Source of the DNA: a virus
Length of the DNA: 27,901 bases
IMG/VR virus record: IMGVR_UViG_3300009308_000106
Coordinates: 1-27,901 of that record
Direction: 5' to 3' (one strand)
Positions 15,852-22,762 of this stretch are shown here, in pieces. Every line of letters starts with the position of its first letter. Positions within the stretch are counted from its first letter, which is position 1. Under the pieces are notes generated by a model, which saw only the letters and a program-made list of their open reading frames with translations, had not been told where the DNA came from and ran no database searches. A program made the translations under genes and the position numbers.

Positions 15852-16382
15852 TTAGAATGGTAAATCATCATCAGATACTTCAATTGGTCCATTTCCTGCA
15901 AACGGATCATCATTGATGGTCGTATTGTTCTCTGGTCGATGTTGGCCATCGTCACGACCACGATAATTATTCTGTTGGCTCTGTTGAGGTTTCTGTTGCT
16001 CTTGATTTGAAGCAGCTGCTTCAGGGTGTGCATTTGGCGCACTCCCTTGTGAATTGCGAGGTTCTAAGAACTGAACACTATCTGCAACTACTTCTGTCGT
16101 ATAGACACGCTTACCGTCCTGTCCTTCATAACTGCCAGTCTGTATGCGTCCCTCAACGCCTGCAAGTGAACCTTTCTTTAAGAAGTTTGCACTGTTCTCA
16201 GCAGGTTTTCGCCACACGAGTATGTTGATGAAGTCTGCTTCACGTTCTCCTGATTGATTCGAGAATGTGCGATTGACCGCCAATGTGAAGCGGCACACGG
16301 CCACCCCACTCTGCGTATAACGTAACTCTGGGTCTTTTGTTAATCTTCCTACTAACACCACTCGATTGATCAATGAGTTCAC
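15852..16382 (-). CDS. ssb: Single-stranded DNA-binding protein
   Basis: 176 residues. OB fold at 1-105 with the classic [28 protein letters not shown] and [20 protein letters not shown] motifs, then a Gln/Asn/Gly-rich linker and the acidic tip DDDLPF that recruits replication and repair partners. Full length for Firmicutes SSBs, so probably functional. AAGGAG precedes the ATG by 8 bases. Phage copies coat single strands made during replication and recombination; RusA and the DnaD-like initiator are encoded in the same operon. Confidence 0.97.
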   Translation of the reverse strand: MNSLINRVVLVGRLTKDPELRYTQSGVAVCRFTLAVNRTFSNQSGEREADFINILVWRKPAENSANFLKKGSLAGVEGRIQTGSYEGQDGKRVYTTEVVADSVQFLEPRNSQGSAPNAHPEAAASNQEQQKPQQSQQNNYRGRDDGQHRPENNTTINDDPFAGNGPIEVSDDDLPF

Positions 16383-16394
16383 TCCTTCTCTTAT

Positions 16395-16592
16395 CTATTT
16401 GGTATCAACAATCGATGCAATACCGATGATGTCATCAATCTCCTCTGCGAGCGCTTGAGTGCGTTCCCCTTCGTCGAAACGTGCCTGCAGCTGCTCCAAG
16501 TTGAAGAGATGAAAATGATTGTTCTTCATGTATAGCTGGCGATAGTATTTCAATCTATCGTCTACTTCTTCCCAATCAATAGTTTTGTCCAT
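16395..16592 (-). CDS. Hypothetical small protein (65 aa)
   Basis: MDKTIDWEEVDDRLKYYRQL, acidic and mostly helical, with GGAGG 6 bases before the ATG. Spaced 12 bases from ssb. No motif recognised. Confidence 0.7.
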   Translation of the reverse strand: MDKTIDWEEVDDRLKYYRQLYMKNNHFHLFNLEQLQARFDEGERTQALAEEIDDIIGIASIVDTK

Positions 16593-16607
16593 GATGTACC
16601 TCCGTTT

Positions 16608-16823
16608 TTATAATTCGATGATTTTACCTCTTGTGATTTTGGCTAATGGTACCTTGAAAGTCATCGACTCGTAACTACTAGCTTTGCTTTGATAGCTCGG
16701 TGACGTGATGACCCTTGCATACTCTAGCTCGATACCTCTGAAGGCCGCAAACTCTGCTAGCGTGCCCTCAAAGATATAGTCGTCTCCCTTGTACCAGGCA
16801 TAGATTTTTAATGGCATAGGCAT
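16608..16823 (-). CDS. Small phage protein of the 'xxYKGDxxxxxGTxxE(L/F)A' type
   Basis: 71 residues. KIYAWYKGDDYIFEGTLAEF, then AAFRGIELEYARVITSPSYQ, shows a layout common in Firmicutes temperate phages: strand, 'GT..E.A' helix, then 'SPSY' and a polar segment. These proteins have no assigned role. AGGTG lies upstream of the first ATG; a second ATG two codons in is also possible. Confidence 0.7.
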   Translation of the reverse strand: MPMPLKIYAWYKGDDYIFEGTLAEFAAFRGIELEYARVITSPSYQSKASSYESMTFKVPLAKITRGKIIEL

Positions 16824-16840
16824 TAGATCACCTCAATCAT

Positions 16841-17113
16841 TTAGCCTTTGATATAAAATAATAGTGGCGCCTCTTTAAATTTGTATGGAAGTCCTGTTTG
16901 CTGCCAAAATTCTTTACTTGTTGAAATGCCTGTGATTATATTCGTCGAGACGCCCAATTTATCGTTATCGAACTCTACCCAAATCGAGGCAACTGTTAGA
17001 AGTGTTCCTATCCCTGTGATAGTTCCAGATACAAACTTGCCATCGACCCTCACTTGAATACGATCACCCTTTTTGAGCGCGGAGACTTCTTCGTAAGTTA
17101 GAAACTTATCCAT
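16841..17113 (-). CDS. Hypothetical protein with SH3-like barrel pattern (90 aa)
   Basis: MDKFLTYEEVSALKKGDRIQ, then VRVDGKFVSGTITGIGTLLT and VASIWVEFDNDKLGVSTNII. The short strand-turn pattern around 'KKGDRIQVRVDGKFVSGTI' suggests a small SH3/Tudor-like barrel, without a family match. ACGGAGG is 7 bases before the ATG. Confidence 0.65.
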   Translation of the reverse strand: MDKFLTYEEVSALKKGDRIQVRVDGKFVSGTITGIGTLLTVASIWVEFDNDKLGVSTNIITGISTSKEFWQQTGLPYKFKEAPLLFYIKG

Positions 17114-17139
17114 GCTTCAACCTCCGTATACTATTTCAA

Positions 17140-17760
17140 TTAAATCAACGAGCCGTCTATTACAAGCACTTGCGAATCTTCACTGTTCAATGTCGCCAAC
17201 ACTTCCATCTGATCAATCTCTTGACCGTCTTCAGACTTAGTTCTTGAGAAACGAATGACGGCATAATCTCGAGAGACCTCTTCGATTTCATCGATCAAAT
17301 CACCTTCATGGTCCTCAGCGACATTATCTGTGTATATTTCAATAGCTTCATCTTCATCCGTCGCCATAATGAGAGCGTAATATGGGTATTGAACCTCATA
17401 AAATTTCATCTTGAAACTCGGTTGTCCATCCCAATGGCCGTTCTCTTCCAGAACAGCAACAACATCTTTTATATAAGGTTCATCGATATTGACGACAACA
17501 TAATTATTGAATGCTGCTTTACCTTCATCTTTTCGTCCATTCTCGATTTGCTCACTGACACTATCCAGTGCAGCTTCGAATTCATTTAGAGTAGTGTCAT
17601 CTACATATCTATTTAGATCCCGTTGGTTGATTATTATATATCGACGTTCGCATCCCTCATTAATAGTGCCCTCAAAAGCAGGCTCGACTTCTTTTTGTCC
17701 TCGAGTTAGGATGTTTACAACTTCTTGATTAATATGTCGTTGGTTTGTATTAAGTTCCAT
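17140..17760 (-). CDS. Acidic hypothetical protein (206 aa)
   Basis: By my count about 47 Asp/Glu against roughly 18 Lys/Arg. The N-terminal half (INQRDLNRYVDDTTLNEFEA) is helical. The C-terminal half has YYALIMATDEDEAIEIYTDN, a pattern seen in short phage proteins of unknown role, and DYAVIRFSRTKSEDGQEID. The charge would suit a protein that mimics DNA, but that is only a thought. GGGAGAG precedes the ATG. Confidence 0.7.
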   Translation of the reverse strand: MELNTNQRHINQEVVNILTRGQKEVEPAFEGTINEGCERRYIIINQRDLNRYVDDTTLNEFEAALDSVSEQIENGRKDEGKAAFNNYVVVNIDEPYIKDVVAVLEENGHWDGQPSFKMKFYEVQYPYYALIMATDEDEAIEIYTDNVAEDHEGDLIDEIEEVSRDYAVIRFSRTKSEDGQEIDQMEVLATLNSEDSQVLVIDGSLI

Positions 17761-17823
17761 TGTGTTCTTCTCTCCCTTCTAATTTTCATTATTGGTTTTA
17801 TCTTCGTACTGAACATCGATTTA

Positions 17824-18225
17824 TTAATTGAGAATATTGCTAATCGGTTCCCTGATAATGCTATCGTCAGCAATCTCAATAGGCGGTTGCGGTGGAAATT
17901 CTTTTTTGACGGCCTTTCCTAATCTTTCGACTTCTTGTTTAAACACATCTAGCTGCACTAATTTAGATAACATCGGACCAATGTTTTTACGGTAGAACTC
18001 TAGCGTGTCCTCTCTTGTAACGGTTGATAGCAATAAAAGAGGATTCATTGGTATCTGTTTTACCTTTGCGCCAGTTGTGAGTTCCGAAATTAACATTCCT
18101 CCATCTTTTCCACCAACCACAAAACGGTGTTCTCCAACTTTGATTTCATGCCCATAAAACGGACGCCATTCATTTTTGTATGCAAGCCAAAACTTTTTAA
18201 ACTGTCCATCTACATAAGTCTCCAT
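17824..18225 (-). CDS. Hypothetical protein (133 aa)
   Basis: Start chosen at METYVDGQFKKFWLAYKNEW (18225) because GGAGG lies 10 bases before it; the longer frame would run through the upstream gene's spacer. The N-terminal half looks beta-rich (VGEHRFVVGGKDGGMLISEL), the C-terminal half helical, with a Pro-rich segment FPPQPPIEI. No family recognised. Confidence 0.65.
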   Translation of the reverse strand: METYVDGQFKKFWLAYKNEWRPFYGHEIKVGEHRFVVGGKDGGMLISELTTGAKVKQIPMNPLLLLSTVTREDTLEFYRKNIGPMLSKLVQLDVFKQEVERLGKAVKKEFPPQPPIEIADDSIIREPISNILN

Positions 18226-18268
18226 CTTCAACATTCCTCCTGCCGTGTAGTTTCTTCGTACTGACTGA

Positions 18269-18625
18269 TTATTTGAATGAATCAACAACCGCTTTAAATA
18301 AAGAATCCTTTGTACGTTGATACTTGGGTAATTCGTCATAACGCATGATACAAGGATGTGTCTTGACTTCTGGGTCTTTAACTTTTCCGTAAACCCATCC
18401 TTCTTCTAGCTTTTGCTTTAACCAATTTTCGTGGGACATTTCGGGCGTAACCTCGTTATTCAAGTGATATTCAACGCCATTCATCGCTGATTCCTTTTGC
18501 CAGTCAGGCGCATCTTCCCATGTCGGTTGACTAAAATCATTTTGACTTTCGCAATATGCTTTATTGACGTTGTGACATACCTTAGCAATGTCGATAATTT
18601 CTACATTTTTCATTTCAAGATTCAT
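18269..18625 (-). CDS. RyR-domain protein (118 aa)
   Basis: Start at MNLEMKNVEIIDIAKVCHNV with AGAGGA upstream. Residues about 35-118 match the RyR domain first described in ryanodine receptors: WEDAPDWQKESAMNGVEYHL, MSHENWLKQKLEEGWVYGKV, KDPEVKTHPCIMRYDELPKY and QRTKDSLFKAVV. The conserved HExW, GWxYG and HPxxxxYxxL elements are visible. RyR domains occur in many phages and prokaryotes; there the ligand is unknown. No other domain is attached here. Confidence 0.85.
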   Translation of the reverse strand: MNLEMKNVEIIDIAKVCHNVNKAYCESQNDFSQPTWEDAPDWQKESAMNGVEYHLNNEVTPEMSHENWLKQKLEEGWVYGKVKDPEVKTHPCIMRYDELPKYQRTKDSLFKAVVDSFK

Positions 18626-18704
18626 TTTGATTTCCTCTTTTCTGTTTTTTATTGAACATTTTGTGTCATTTGCCCGGTAACTAACTTGCCGGTAACTTGC
18701 ACTG

Positions 18705-18845
18705 TTATTGTCTGAGTCTATTTTTCCCTCTACGATAGCCAATTTTATAGGCACCCTTTAATTTGGCAATATCGACTGTAGAAGCAGCAAAAACACCGAC
18801 GATCAAACCTAGCATGACTGCTAATAACATAAATAGATTTATCAT
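18705..18845 (-). CDS. Single-membrane-span microprotein (46 aa)
   Basis: Frame MINLFMLLAVMLGLIVGVFA, then a basic C-terminus (YKIGYRRGKNRLRQ), so one N-terminal transmembrane helix with the tail probably inside. Its ATG overlaps the stop of the upstream gene (ATGA), and GAGGTG lies 7 bases upstream. Function unknown. Confidence 0.7.
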   Translation of the reverse strand: MINLFMLLAVMLGLIVGVFAASTVDIAKLKGAYKIGYRRGKNRLRQ

Positions 18846-19042
18846 GTATAGCACCTCGACTGTTTGACATAATCTTCAAGCTTTGCTGTGATTCTCATTC
18901 CACAACAGCATTCATGGCATACAAACACCTTATTCTCTTTAATCGATGAGTCGAGCATGTGAGGTACGATTATCGGTTCATTGCAAAGCGCATTGCTGCA
19001 GACAATGACTAATTGGCTTAAGTCCTTTCGATACTGGTCCAT
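18842..19042 (-). CDS. Small cysteine-rich protein, probable zinc binding (66 aa)
   Basis: MDQYRKDLSQLVIVCSNALC with a later CHECCCGMRI gives a CxxxxC...CxxC arrangement. The ATG at 19042 with AGGGGTG is preferred over a GTG three codons earlier. It follows rusA closely and overlaps the membrane microprotein. Confidence 0.7.
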   Translation of the reverse strand: MDQYRKDLSQLVIVCSNALCNEPIIVPHMLDSSIKENKVFVCHECCCGMRITAKLEDYVKQSRCYT

Positions 19043-19053
19043 ACCATTCACCC

Positions 19054-19476
19054 CTACCAGATGATTTTAACTACCACTTTCGGTTGTTCTGCATAATACT
19101 TGCGTACCGTGAGCTTCGTGATCTGTGAGTCGTCTTTGTACATGATGCCGTTGAGTGCATCTTTTATCCCTTTGGCGTAGTTGTCGACGTCTGGTCGCCC
19201 AATAGGCAAGATTTCTTGATTGATTGCCGCTTCTCGCTTCGCCTTGGAAAATGACTTCAGTAAAGGTTTGCAGACATCGATATACATCTCGATTGAGCCT
19301 TCTATAAGTTGCTTCGGTTTATGCTGCAATGCAGTGTGAGCAACCAACATCTTGTAATAACGTGAAGCAGGTGGGTCAATCGCTCGTTTCACTTTGTTTT
19401 TGGATGAGAAACGTGGCCTACCTTGTGCGACTGGTTCGCCGATTACCTCGAACAGTATTTCGTTTTTCATAGTCAT
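19054..19476 (-). CDS. rusA: RusA-family Holliday junction resolvase
   Basis: 140 residues. The signature GRPDVDNYAKGIKDALNGIM followed by YKDDSQITKLTVRKYY contains the conserved Asp residues of RusA that bind metal and cut junctions. The N-terminus FEVIGEPVAQGRPRFSSKN also fits. It resolves branched recombination intermediates before packaging. The start (19476) lies inside the upstream overlapping gene with only a distant GGGGAG, so coupling is likely; an ATG two codons downstream is an alternative. Confidence 0.93.
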   Translation of the reverse strand: MTMKNEILFEVIGEPVAQGRPRFSSKNKVKRAIDPPASRYYKMLVAHTALQHKPKQLIEGSIEMYIDVCKPLLKSFSKAKREAAINQEILPIGRPDVDNYAKGIKDALNGIMYKDDSQITKLTVRKYYAEQPKVVVKIIW

Positions 19477-19672
19477 CTCGATTTCTTCGCTCCCCTTGTA
19501 CTGGAATGCCGTTCTTGTTAGCTGGCGGTTTATTCGATTTGGTATTTGTTCTTTCGATATGGACCAGCTGATACCCGAACCGTTCAAGTTCTTTTATCTC
19601 TTGATCATTGAACATGCCAGTTGTAAAGATTCGTTGTCGCTCGACTCGTTTTGCAAATGTATGGATCCGCAT
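19418..19672 (-). CDS. Hypothetical basic protein overlapping rusA (84 aa)
   Basis: MRIHTFAKRVERQRIFTTGM with AAGGTGA 7 bases before the ATG. It ends 59 bases inside rusA in another frame; the last 30 residues are very basic and low in order (ERRNRDDYEKRNTVRGNRRT), probably shaped by the overlap. The good binding site and its role in bridging to rusA make translation likely. No family recognised. Confidence 0.6.
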   Translation of the reverse strand: MRIHTFAKRVERQRIFTTGMFNDQEIKELERFGYQLVHIERTNTKSNKPPANKNGIPVQGERRNRDDYEKRNTVRGNRRTSRTR

Positions 19673-19684
19673 ACTGCTTCACCT

Positions 19685-19939
19685 TCACTCTCGCACTTTG
19701 AATTCAGTTGGATAAGAAAATCTATTTTGATGTGTGTAAGTGGCATCATGAGTGCGTAAAATTTCTTCAAGCTCATGTTTTTGTAAAATCAAATCTTGTG
19801 AGAGCTTTTTATTAGCAGCAAGTTGTTCCTCGGTCCATTTGATATCCTCTTCTACTCCTGCTAATTTATTAATAGTTTTCTGCAACTCATTGTGAATGAG
19901 GGTATTCACCTGTTGATTTAGTGTCTTGTTTTCATTCAT
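19685..19939 (-). CDS. Coiled-coil hypothetical protein (84 aa)
   Basis: MNENKTLNQQVNTLIHNELQ, then KTINKLAGVEEDIKWTEEQL and LILQKHELEEILRTHDATYT give nearly continuous heptads for residues 5-60. GGGAGTG precedes the ATG. Likely a small oligomer; no role known. Confidence 0.7.
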   Translation of the reverse strand: MNENKTLNQQVNTLIHNELQKTINKLAGVEEDIKWTEEQLAANKKLSQDLILQKHELEEILRTHDATYTHQNRFSYPTEFKVRE

Positions 19940-19970
19940 TGCTTTTCACTCCCACTTAAATTTGATATAG

Positions 19971-19991
19971 AGAAAGGGGCGATCAAGCCCC
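19971..19991 (-). terminator. Weak hairpin/terminator after the 237-aa gene
   Basis: Minus-strand GGGGC TTGATC GCCCC followed by TTTCTCT. Short stem and imperfect T run, so probably a partial attenuator within the early operon. Confidence 0.4.
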
Positions 19992-19999
19992 CTCTTGCT

Positions 20000-20713
20000 T
20001 TAGTCGATAACGATAACCTTACCCGCTTCAATCTCTTGTTCTAGTGCTTTTTCAAGATACTCCGCAATGTTTGCCATCGCATTCAGTTCCCAAGCTCCTC
20101 CATCCGCTTCAAACAAGGCCACCCTTACTCCTTCACGAACACGAAGCAGGAAGCTTGATTCAGGTTGAGTCACTTCTGCAAACGTTCGGAACGGTTTTAG
20201 GTGCAATGGATTTGGTAACTCGATGTTCTCGACGGTCGCCACTCCTGCCTTTGCAGTCACACGCTGAGTGAGCCCGTCATCGGATTGCTTTACTGAAGTA
20301 TCCTCTACGAGATTGCTGATAACCTTAATTGCCAATGCTTTGTGATCGTTGTCGACGAAGCAGGCAGTGAGCATAATTTGGAACTGTTCGCGTTCCAAGA
20401 ATGAACCGAACTGAATATTTGGAAGCATCGCTTTAGCAGCTAGATAGTTTCGACGGTCATTATCTTTATTTAGTGCATCATAGACAAATACTCTTGTTGG
20501 AGATTCGACATGCACCATGAATTTTCGTTCTGTATCGAATTGGGACTGGACGTATTCAACGATTCCTGAAAGACTGCGAACGTTCAACGCTTCCACAGAG
20601 CTCTCTTTATCGATGCGAGCGAAGTGATTTTCAGTGACAAATGTTTTCCCTGCAGCTTCAAAACTCTCTGGGCGTTTCAAATCTAGTAAGTAATTGATAA
20701 ATTCTTTTAACAT
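20000..20713 (-). CDS. Conserved-looking phage protein, unknown (237 aa)
   Basis: MLKEFINYLLDLKRPESFEA. Alpha/beta layout with VRSLSGIVEYVQSQFDTERK, YLAAKAMLPNIQFGSFLERE and QPESSFLLRVREGVRVALFE. Its place next to the 131-aa gene and between the initiator and RusA suggests a role in DNA replication or recombination, but I do not recognise a Redbeta, Erf or Sak motif. AGAGGA precedes the ATG. Confidence 0.7.
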   Translation of the reverse strand: MLKEFINYLLDLKRPESFEAAGKTFVTENHFARIDKESSVEALNVRSLSGIVEYVQSQFDTERKFMVHVESPTRVFVYDALNKDNDRRNYLAAKAMLPNIQFGSFLEREQFQIMLTACFVDNDHKALAIKVISNLVEDTSVKQSDDGLTQRVTAKAGVATVENIELPNPLHLKPFRTFAEVTQPESSFLLRVREGVRVALFEADGGAWELNAMANIAEYLEKALEQEIEAGKVIVID

Positions 20714-20766
20714 GTGATTTCCTCTTTTCGTTTTGGTTTAGTTTTTATGTGATGGTCATGTGCTGA

Positions 20767-21162
20767 TTACTTGAATTTGACTACTTTGTTATCCGTAGCA
20801 TTTGTTTCTGCTTCATCCACCGGTTCACCAGTATCTGTCTTGACTGTCCCAGCATCATCAAAGAAAGATTGACCGGGAATGCCACTATGCAGCTCTTTTC
20901 CGATGATTTGTTTCCCTTGGTACCCAAGAAGAATTTGAGTCTCAACTGCTTTAGCAGGTGCTAATGTCGATTTTGCAGTTACGTGTGTAGTCACAACATC
21001 ACGCCCCTCATTCGGTTTCAGCTCGATTGTGATCGTGACCTTACGAGCTTTCTTGTGGTCCGTGTTTGGGTCTGTGATGTTCTCAAATACACGTTGCAGC
21101 TCCTTATTGGCTTTCTCAGCGAGTGCCCCTTGTGCGAATTGGTTAAAATCAATAGTTGTCAT
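20767..21162 (-). CDS. Phage protein of unknown function, partner of the 237-aa gene (131 aa)
   Basis: Start at MTTIDFNQFAQGALAEKANK (21162) with GGGAGA 8-9 bases upstream, preferred to an ATG 10 codons earlier that lies in the upstream gene. The middle holds strands (KARKVTITIELKPNEGRDVV), the C-terminus is acidic then ends VVKFK. No known domain. The two genes share direction and lie 53 bases apart, suggesting a functional pair. Confidence 0.7.
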   Translation of the reverse strand: MTTIDFNQFAQGALAEKANKELQRVFENITDPNTDHKKARKVTITIELKPNEGRDVVTTHVTAKSTLAPAKAVETQILLGYQGKQIIGKELHSGIPGQSFFDDAGTVKTDTGEPVDEAETNATDNKVVKFK

Positions 21163-21328
21163 GTCGTCTATCTCCCATCTTTGTGATTTCATTGGCTAGT
21201 GAGTTCTTTAATCGCTTGGCGTGGCAGTCATGGCATAAATAACTGTTCTTTTTTCGTAACGGCTTGCCTTTGTCCCGGCAGTCCACACAGTGATCAACCA
21301 ATACCGGTCGTATGTGCGCTTTTCGCAT
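21149..21328 (-). CDS. Zinc-finger microprotein (59 aa)
   Basis: Frame MRKAHIRPVLVDHCVDCRDK, then PLRKKNSYLCHDCHAKRLKN. CVDC and CHDCH form a treble-clef-like zinc site. A near-perfect GGAGG lies 7 bases before the ATG. It overlaps the next gene's start by 14 bases. Basic, so nucleic-acid binding is likely. Confidence 0.75.
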   Translation of the reverse strand: MRKAHIRPVLVDHCVDCRDKGKPLRKKNSYLCHDCHAKRLKNSLANEITKMGDRRHDNY

Positions 21329-21331
21329 CTG

Positions 21332-21463
21332 TCATCCTCCGATTCGTTTGACCAGTGAAGCAGTTATACCTCTTCCTTGCAGCCACTGGATGATGAGTGC
21401 CGGTCTCTTGTGTGCCGACTTGATGACTTGGCTGGATGTGAGTAGATCGATTTTGTTAGGCAT
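21332..21463 (-). CDS. DUF4224-like small protein (43 aa)
   Basis: Frame MPNKIDLLTSSQVIKSAHKR, then PALIIQWLQGRGITASLVKR. The layout 'LT..ev.......R...Q..WL...GI' recalls the short DUF4224 phage proteins, though the match is by eye only. AAAGGAG precedes the ATG; it overlaps the end of the initiator gene by 8 bases. Confidence 0.6.
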   Translation of the reverse strand: MPNKIDLLTSSQVIKSAHKRPALIIQWLQGRGITASLVKRIGG

Positions 21464-22430
21464 GTTTGAACTCCTTTGTAGCAGCAAGCTCTGCAATTAG
21501 CTTCTGGCGTTCCGCATCTAGATCTGCTTCTTCCTCAGCGCTCAACTTAGTTGTTTTGGCTTCTTGATTTCCAAGCCATTCCGGTACAGGTTCAGATTTT
21601 TTAATTTTTGAAGCTGCTATAAACCTTTTGTTAGCAGACACTACATCATCAATTGTTCTGTAGTTCTTTTCTTTCCAAATTCTCAAGATACCCTCGATGT
21701 AGTTGATTTTGGATGCCTCGCCTTTTTCAATGGCAACCTGTATAGCGTAGAAGGTAAGTTCAGCTCCGTATTCATCGACCATGTAACCAAGCCTTTGACC
21801 GATGTGCGGATTTAGATCACGCACATTTTCTTTGTAGAATGTTGCAACGTCTCCAAAACTATAAATCTTGGTTGTTTCATTTGGTTCTTCAATTTTTTCA
21901 TCAGCCCTGATAGAGTACGGACTCACTGACGAATCGTTTGCTTCTTCTGTTTGTTCTTCGTTCTGGTTATTGTTTTGGTTATTATTATTATTCTTGTTAT
22001 TATGTTTATTATTATTGCGGTTCGGTATCGATACAGTATCGATAGGGTATCCATAATTAATGCAAAGTCCGACTAAGGTATCACGAAAATCTTCATTTTT
22101 GATGGACTTGATTTCCCTATCGATCACCTTGGCGACCTTTGGTGATGTGGCTTTGTTATACTTCAACCAGTTGACCAACATGAGTTCTGAAGTGGTTTGG
22201 TCATAAAGTATCTTTCCGTATTCCACGAAGCGCTTCAGGAGCTTATTGACTTGTTCTCTGTCCCACCCCAGTTCAAACGCTGCAAGTTTCACATTGATTT
22301 GATAGACTCCGCATTGCGTTGTCTTGCTGTTTGTCAGCAAATAAATGAAGAAGTATCTGTCCTCTGCTGATAGATCCGTGACAAAGTCGTCCTGCCAAAA
22401 ATCAATCTGTATCTGTCTGTAAATTGCCAT
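21456..22430 (-). CDS. DnaD-domain replication initiation protein
   Basis: 324 residues from the ATG at 22430 (MAIYRQIQIDFWQDDFVTDL), with GGAGG 8 bases upstream; the track-length start would be 5 codons longer. Residues 1-105 form a winged-helix DNA-binding domain. Residues 138-158 are an Asn-rich linker (runs of AAT/AAC). Residues about 193-260 are a DnaD-type C-terminal domain (YGAELTFYAIQVAIEKGEAS, INYIEGILRIWKEKNYRTID) with the YxxxIL/W motif. Such proteins start phage replication and load helicase. No separate helicase loader or helicase gene is seen in the window, so host DnaC/DnaI-type helicase machinery is probably used. Confidence 0.88.
   Translation of the reverse strand: MAIYRQIQIDFWQDDFVTDLSAEDRYFFIYLLTNSKTTQCGVYQINVKLAAFELGWDREQVNKLLKRFVEYGKILYDQTTSELMLVNWLKYNKATSPKVAKVIDREIKSIKNEDFRDTLVGLCINYGYPIDTVSIPNRNNNKHNNKNNNNNQNNNQNEEQTEEANDSSVSPYSIRADEKIEEPNETTKIYSFGDVATFYKENVRDLNPHIGQRLGYMVDEYGAELTFYAIQVAIEKGEASKINYIEGILRIWKEKNYRTIDDVVSANKRFIAASKIKKSEPVPEWLGNQEAKTTKLSAEEEADLDAERQKLIAELAATKEFKHA
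21965..22044 (-). other. Candidate replication origin inside the initiator gene
   Basis: Two copies of the palindromic TATCGATA at 22026-22033 and 22037-22044, 11 bases (one helix turn) apart, border about 55 bases made almost only of A/T-rich triplets (21965-22019). A third TATCGAT is at 22118-22124. Iterons beside an AT-rich tract within the linker-coding part of a rep gene are where several phage and plasmid initiators bind. The AT-rich tract also encodes the Asn linker, so it could be only coding. Confidence 0.35.
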
Positions 22431-22449
22431 TATATATTCCTCCATTATT

Positions 22450-22479
22450 TTGATTAGGAGACACCTCTCGTGGTATACT
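22450..22479 (+). promoter_or_regulatory. Plus-strand promoter candidate with dyad
   Basis: TTGATT and TATACT with an 18-base spacer, facing away from the initiator gene. An 8-base perfect inverted repeat, GACACCTC (22460-22467) and GAGGTGTC (22481-22488), brackets the -10, so a regulator could bind here. On the other strand the same dyad forms a hairpin in the leader of the initiator mRNA. Confidence 0.5.
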
Positions 22480-22485
22480 TGAGGT

Positions 22486-22539
22486 GTCCTAAAATTAAAT
22501 TGTTTGTTTCTGAACTCCCTGCCTAAAGGGAGTTTTTTT
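22486..22539 (+). ncRNA. Candidate antisense small RNA (about 54 nt)
   Basis: Starts about 7 bases after TATACT and ends in a plus-strand terminator. It is complementary to the leader of the minus-strand mRNA between the 74-aa gene and the initiator gene, and to the last codon or so of the former. Plasmid initiator genes are often controlled by such antisense RNAs; that parallel is inference. Confidence 0.4.
22513..22539 (+). terminator. Plus-strand intrinsic terminator
   Basis: AACTCCCT, a 6-base loop, AGGGAGTT and T7: a perfect 8-pair stem followed by a T run. On the minus strand no T run follows the stem, so it is oriented against the surrounding genes, which supports a short plus-strand transcript. 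Confidence 0.75.
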
Positions 22540-22762
22540 ATTTGATGCGGAACAGGTTCTTACTAAAACTCGCATTTACCTCACATGTCTTTTCATTCAC
22601 TAGTTCTGGATAGTCCCTATTTAAAATCAGTACCCGACCTCCGTTAAACTCCACGACAGCTGCTACCGGTATTTCATTTCCAAAGTCTCCAGTGACTACT
22701 TTTAAAACCTCATGACGTTTCCCTCGAAACATAAACACGTATTTTGGTACAGTTCCTATCAA
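22538..22762 (-). CDS. Hypothetical protein (74 aa)
   Basis: MIGTVPKYVFMFRGKRHEVL, then VVTGDFGNEIPVAAVVEFNG and GRVLILNRDYPELVNEK: a small beta-rich protein. It starts 4 bases inside the upstream gene's end (overlap), suggesting coupling. No family known. Confidence 0.65.
   Translation of the reverse strand: MIGTVPKYVFMFRGKRHEVLKVVTGDFGNEIPVAAVVEFNGGRVLILNRDYPELVNEKTCEVNASFSKNLFRIK

Noticed and set aside
18270-18339. N-terminal extension of the 133-residue protein into the RyR gene
   Set aside because: A proper GGAGG lies before the internal ATG at 18225, so the shorter start is favoured.
18670-18700. Two copies of AGTTACCGG in the spacer before the RyR gene
   Set aside because: Short repeat without further copies or link to a promoter; could be chance.
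19594-19776. 60-codon minus-strand frame between two early genes
   Set aside because: Overlaps both the 84-residue neighbours in another frame, no ribosome binding site at its ATG.
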